7,703 nucleotides of DNA, taken from the NCBI GenBank assembly GCA_025964455.1, contig JAOPYU010000351.1:1-7703 (forward strand), written 5' to 3'. This DNA comes from Thermoleophilia bacterium (GTDB taxonomy: Bacteria > Actinomycetota > Thermoleophilia > Gaiellales > SKUG01). Made by a program: the position numbers and the translations under genes. The notes under the pieces are model-generated. The model saw only the letters and a list, made by a program, of their open reading frames with translations, searched no databases and had not been told where the DNA came from. Shown piece by piece: positions 4,411 through 7,703 of the stretch; the first letter of the stretch is position 1, and each line of letters starts with the position of its first letter.

Positions 4411-5595
4411 ATGACGAAGCGACGTGCATGCATCATCGTCCTGGACGCCTGTGGCGCCGGGGAGGCCCCTGACAGCGCAGCGTTCGGTGATCCGAACGCG
4501 GACACGCTCGGGCACACGGCCGAGGCGGTCGGTGGGCTCGACCTGCCCAACCTGCAGCGGCTCGGGCTGGGCGCGTCGCGCCCGCTCGAGGGATGCCCGC
4601 CACCGGAGGCGCCGGTCTCCATCGCCGGCACGCTCGAGGAGCGCAGCGCCGGCAAGGACACGACCACCGGGCACTGGGAGCTCGTCGGCGTGCTGACGAC
4701 CACGCCGCCGCCGACCTATCCCGACGGATTCCCGCAGGAGCTGCTGAGCGCGTTCATCCGCCGCACCGACCGCGGAGTGCTCGGCAACGTGGTGGCCTCG
4801 GGCACGGCGATCATCGACGAGTACGGGGAGGAGCACCAGAAGACCGGTGACCTGATCGTGTACACGAGCGCTGATTCGGTCTTCCAGATCGCGGCCCACG
4901 AGGACGTCGTCCCGATCGAGCAGCTCTACGAGTTCTGCGTCACGGCGCGCGAGCTGCTCACCGGCGAGCACGCGGTGAGTCGCGTCATCGCACGACCGTT
5001 CGTCGGCGAGCCCGGCAACTACCCCCGCACGGGGAAGCGGCGCGACTTCTCCATCGAGCCGCCCGGCCCGTCACACCTCACGGCGCTGCAGGCAGCGGGC
5101 AAGACGGTCGTCGGCGTGGGCAAGATCGGTGACATCTTCGCCATGAAGGGCATCGACGAGGACCACCACACCGACAGCAACCAGCACGGCATCTCGATGA
5201 CCATCGAGCGCCTGGCCGAGCTGGAGGAGGGCCTCGTGTTCACCAACCTCGTCGAGACCGACATGAACTTCGGGCATCGTCGCGACCCCGAGGGCTTCCA
5301 CCGGTGCCTGAAGGAGTTCGATCGCCGTGTGCCCGAGATCGAGGCGGCGCTGCGCGACGGCGACCTGCTCATCATCACCGCTGACCACGGCTGCGACCCG
5401 ACCTACCGCGGCTCCGACCACACACGTGAGCTCGTGCCGCTCATCGCGCACGTCGTGGGCGGGGAGCCGGTGACCGGCACCTACCGCGGCTACTTCAGCG
5501 ATGTCGGCGCCAGCGTGTGCGCGTGGCTGGGCGTCGCGCCCCCGAGCCAGGTCCCGGGCGTGAGCTTCCTCGACTCCGAGGTCCTGGCGCGATGA
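4411..5595 (+). CDS. deoB: Phosphopentomutase
   Basis: The 394-residue product interconverts (deoxy)ribose-1-phosphate and (deoxy)ribose-5-phosphate, linking nucleoside breakdown to central carbon metabolism in the cytoplasm. It belongs to the alkaline phosphatase superfamily with two Mn2+/Mg2+ ions. Metal ligands are visible at Asp12 (VLDACGAGEAPD), Asp284 and His289 (ETDMNFGH), Asp325-His326 (TADHGCDP) and His337 (SDHTRE). The residue phosphorylated in the Bacillus enzyme is Thr85 in GKDTTTGHWE, at the same number here. Length equals that of typical Gram-positive DeoB proteins, so the gene looks complete and intact. It starts the operon with a leaderless-type promoter. Its stop TGA overlaps the ATG of deoA, whose product makes the deoxyribose-1-phosphate that this enzyme uses. 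Confidence 0.96.
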   Translation: MTKRRACIIVLDACGAGEAPDSAAFGDPNADTLGHTAEAVGGLDLPNLQRLGLGASRPLEGCPPPEAPVSIAGTLEERSAGKDTTTGHWELVGVLTTTPPPTYPDGFPQELLSAFIRRTDRGVLGNVVASGTAIIDEYGEEHQKTGDLIVYTSADSVFQIAAHEDVVPIEQLYEFCVTARELLTGEHAVSRVIARPFVGEPGNYPRTGKRRDFSIEPPGPSHLTALQAAGKTVVGVGKIGDIFAMKGIDEDHHTDSNQHGISMTIERLAELEEGLVFTNLVETDMNFGHRRDPEGFHRCLKEFDRRVPEIEAALRDGDLLIITADHGCDPTYRGSDHTRELVPLIAHVVGGEPVTGTYRGYFSDVGASVCAWLGVAPPSQVPGVSFLDSEVLAR

Positions 5596-6941
5596 GCCGG
5601 GGCTCCACGGCGGTCCGGCCTCCGGTCGCGTTCGACATGGTCGCCGCGATCCGTGCGAAGCGCGACGGCGGCGAGCTGTCCGGGGAGCAGATCGACGCGA
5701 TCATCGAGGGCTACACGGCCGGCACGATCCCCGACTACCAGGTCAGCGCGCTGCTCATGGCGATCTGCTGGCGCGGTATGACCGCCGCCGAGACTCTCCG
5801 CCTGACCCGCGCGATGGTCGCCTCCGGTGACGTGCTCGACCCGGGCGCCGCGCTCAACCGACGGATCGTCGACAAGCACTCGACGGGCGGGGTCGGCGAC
5901 AAGGCGAGCCTCGCGATCGCCCCGATCGTGGCGGCATGTGGCGTGCCGATGGGCAAGATGAGCGGGCGCGGCCTCGGCCACACCGACGGCACGCTCGACA
6001 AGCTCGAATCCATCCCCGGCTTCACGGTCGAGCTCGGTGAGCAGCGCTTCATCGAGCAGGTTCGTCGCGTGGGCGTGGCGATCGCCGGCCAGACCGGTGA
6101 CCTGGTCCCTGCCGACAAGGCGCTCTATGCACTGCGCGACGTGACGGGCACGGTCGAGAGCATCCCGCTCATCGCGGCCTCGATCATGTCCAAGAAGCTG
6201 GCGAGCGGTGCGCACGCCATCGTGCTCGACTGCAAGGTCGGGTCGGGGGCGTTCATGCGCGACGTGGAGCAGGCGCGGATCCTCGCGGACGAGATGATCG
6301 CGATCGGGACCGGCGCGGGCCGCGAGGTGCATGTCTTCCTCACGGACATGTCGACGCCGCTCGGGCACGCGGTCGGGAATGCACTCGAGATCCGCGAGGT
6401 GCTCGAGTTGCTCGACGACCGCGGCCCGAACGACCTGCGCGAGCTCGTGTTCACGGTGGCCGGCCAGCTGCTCGCCCTGAGCGATCTGGGCGTGACCGCG
6501 GAGGAGGGCCAGCTGCGTGCGCGCGAGGTCGTGGCGACCGGCGCCGCACGCGCGAAGTGGAACGAATGGATCCGAGCGCAGGGCGGCAACCCGGATGCGC
6601 CGCTCGAGCTCGCGCCGGTCGAGCACACGGTGCTCGCGCACGAGGGCGGGGTCGTGGCCGAGATCGACGCGCTCACCGTCGGGCTGGCGGCTGCTCGCCT
6701 AGGTGCGGGGCGGCGGACCAAGAACGACGCGGTCGACCACGCCGTCGGGATCGAGCTGCAGGCGAGCGTTGGTGACCGCGTGGCGGCGGGCGATCCGCTG
6801 CTGACGATCTACGCGCGCGACGACGAGGCGGCGCACACGGCGGCGCGCGAGGTGCTCGCTCGCATCCGCATCGTCACCGGCACCGGCGAGTGCCGCGAGG
6901 CGGAGCGGCGCCACTCGGTGATCATCGAGCACCGGCACTGA
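5592..6941 (+). CDS. deoA: Thymidine/pyrimidine-nucleoside phosphorylase
   Basis: The 449-residue product cleaves pyrimidine (deoxy)nucleosides with phosphate to free base and (deoxy)ribose-1-phosphate. The start is the ATG at 5592 that overlaps the deoB stop (ATGA). An in-frame GTG at 5517 would overlap deoB heavily and adds no domain. Visible motifs are phosphate-binding KHSTGGVGDK (95-104), the family signature SGRGLGHTDGTLDKLE (124-139), and Arg182, Ser197 and Lys201, which have the same spacing as E. coli Arg171, Ser186 and Lys190. The signature has Asp132 where the family almost always has Gly (TGGT). A lipoyl-like C-terminal fold with GAGRRTKNDAVDHAVG (371-386) is present. Broad pyrimidine specificity (pdp) cannot be separated from thymidine specificity by sequence reading alone. 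mutM follows after 1 nt. Confidence 0.94.
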   Translation: MSRGSTAVRPPVAFDMVAAIRAKRDGGELSGEQIDAIIEGYTAGTIPDYQVSALLMAICWRGMTAAETLRLTRAMVASGDVLDPGAALNRRIVDKHSTGGVGDKASLAIAPIVAACGVPMGKMSGRGLGHTDGTLDKLESIPGFTVELGEQRFIEQVRRVGVAIAGQTGDLVPADKALYALRDVTGTVESIPLIAASIMSKKLASGAHAIVLDCKVGSGAFMRDVEQARILADEMIAIGTGAGREVHVFLTDMSTPLGHAVGNALEIREVLELLDDRGPNDLRELVFTVAGQLLALSDLGVTAEEGQLRAREVVATGAARAKWNEWIRAQGGNPDAPLELAPVEHTVLAHEGGVVAEIDALTVGLAAARLGAGRRTKNDAVDHAVGIELQASVGDRVAAGDPLLTIYARDDEAAHTAAREVLARIRIVTGTGECREAERRHSVIIEHRH

Positions 6942-6942
6942 C

Positions 6943-7703
6943 ATGCCGGAGCTGCCGGAGGTCGAGACCGTCCGCCGCGGCCTGGAGCCACTGCTGGTGG
7001 GCCGGCGCATCGCGCGTGTGCACGTGCTCGACCCGCGGCTGGTGCAGCCGGCCGACCCGCGCGATGTCGAGCGGCTCCTGCGGGGGCGCGAGATCGCCGC
7101 GGTCTCGCGTCGCGGCAAGTACCTGATCCTGGAGTGCGGGGATCGCGACCTGGTCGCGGTGCATCACCTGCGCATGACCGGTTCGTTCGCCGGTCCCGGC
7201 CAGCCCGAGCCGACCCACGTGCGCATGCGCTACGTGGTGGACGGCCTCGACGGGGAGATCCGCTACAACGACCCGCGTCGCTTCGGCACGCTGGCCATCG
7301 GCACGCGCGCGGAGATCACGCAGCACCTCGATGCGCGGCTGGGGCCCGAACCGCTCGATCCCGCCTGGGACGCGTCGCAGCTGCACGCTCGGACGAAGGG
7401 GCGCGCAGCGCCACTCAAGGCCGTGCTGCTCGACCAGCGTGTGGTGGCCGGGCTCGGCAACATCTACGTGGATGAGGCGTGTTTCCTGGCGGCCGTGCGG
7501 CCCGACCTGAGCGCGGACCGCGTCAGTCGCGTCGCGGCGGGGCGGCTGGTGGAAGCGATCCGGGCGCGCCTCACGGAAGCGATCGACGTGGGCGGTTCGA
7601 CATTGCGCGACTATCGCGGGGTCGAGGGGACGGAAGGCGGGATGCAGGAGCGCTTCGTCGCCTATGGGCGCGCGGGCAAGCCGTGCCTGACCTGCGGCAC
7701 GAC
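6943..7703 (+). CDS. mutM: Formamidopyrimidine-DNA glycosylase (Fpg/MutM), 3' end cut by window
   Basis: 253 codons are visible with no stop before the window ends. The enzyme removes 8-oxoguanine and formamidopyrimidines and cuts the abasic site. The mature N terminus PELPEVET (2-9) gives the catalytic Pro2 and Glu3. Lys59 in RRGKYLIL is the conserved lysine, HLRMTGSF (75-82) has the base-displacing Met, and YNDPRRFG (108-115) and VAGLGNIYVDEA (168-179) are DNA-binding motifs. The zinc finger begins at Cys248 and Cys251 (PCLTCGT); the second cysteine pair and about 20-25 residues lie beyond the window. PELPEVET excludes Nei, which has PEGPEI. ATG at 6943 starts 1 nt after the deoA stop, without an obvious Shine-Dalgarno sequence, so translation is probably coupled. 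No sign of damage is seen in the visible part. Confidence 0.96.
   Translation, partial: MPELPEVETVRRGLEPLLVGRRIARVHVLDPRLVQPADPRDVERLLRGREIAAVSRRGKYLILECGDRDLVAVHHLRMTGSFAGPGQPEPTHVRMRYVVDGLDGEIRYNDPRRFGTLAIGTRAEITQHLDARLGPEPLDPAWDASQLHARTKGRAAPLKAVLLDQRVVAGLGNIYVDEACFLAAVRPDLSADRVSRVAAGRLVEAIRARLTEAIDVGGSTLRDYRGVEGTEGGMQERFVAYGRAGKPCLTCGT

Noticed and set aside
3213..4472. Plus-strand open frame of 419 codons running into deoB
   Set aside because: It is low-complexity antisense sequence through the repeat gene and crosses the divergent promoter region and the deoB start.
5517..5591. Upstream GTG start for deoA
   Set aside because: It would overlap 79 bp of deoB; the ATGA overlap at 5592 fits operon coupling and family length.

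Overview
This is a GC-rich bacterial chromosomal window, almost certainly from an actinobacterial lineage. A deep-branching class such as Thermoleophilia or Acidimicrobiia is my guess. The reasons are strong G/C use at third codon positions, leaderless-type promoters (TAGGNT ending exactly 7 nt before ATG) in front of trxB and deoB, and the character of the housekeeping proteins. The class assignment is inference only.

Layout: bases 1-523 (+) are the C-terminal end of a RecB/AddA-type nuclease domain, probably the tail of a UvrD-like helicase-nuclease. Converging on it from the minus strand is a two-gene unit, trxB (2302-1292) followed 6 bp later by nth (1285-545). Upstream of trxB, bases 2343-2535 hold four consecutive hairpins that fit best as a minus-strand structured RNA or 3' UTR ending in a strong terminator-like stem. 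Next is a 527-residue minus-strand gene (4135-2552). Its product has a Ser/Thr/Pro/Gly-rich N terminus, two copies of a helix plus GGGAPGK module, a Pro/Gly/Lys repeat region, and a C-terminal domain with WGDPHV, the motif at which DUF1521 and von Willebrand D domains can cleave themselves. A 275-bp divergent region (4136-4410) follows, with repeats and a palindrome. It leads into a tight plus-strand operon: deoB (4411-5595), deoA (5592-6941, ATGA overlap) and mutM/fpg (from 6943, 1 nt gap, cut by the window end).

How the genes fit together: deoA and deoB are successive steps of deoxyribonucleoside catabolism (nucleoside to deoxyribose-1-phosphate to deoxyribose-5-phosphate). nth and mutM are the two classical glycosylases for oxidised pyrimidines and purines, trxB supplies reduced thioredoxin, and the first fragment belongs to a recombination-type nuclease. 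The window is thus a DNA-repair, redox and nucleotide-salvage neighbourhood interrupted by one lineage-specific, repeat-rich protein gene.

The points most worth a second look are the GDPH-domain protein, the four-hairpin intergenic region beside it, a 15-bp sequence present in inverted orientation on both sides of that gene, and the replacement of conserved motif glycines in TrxB and DeoA.
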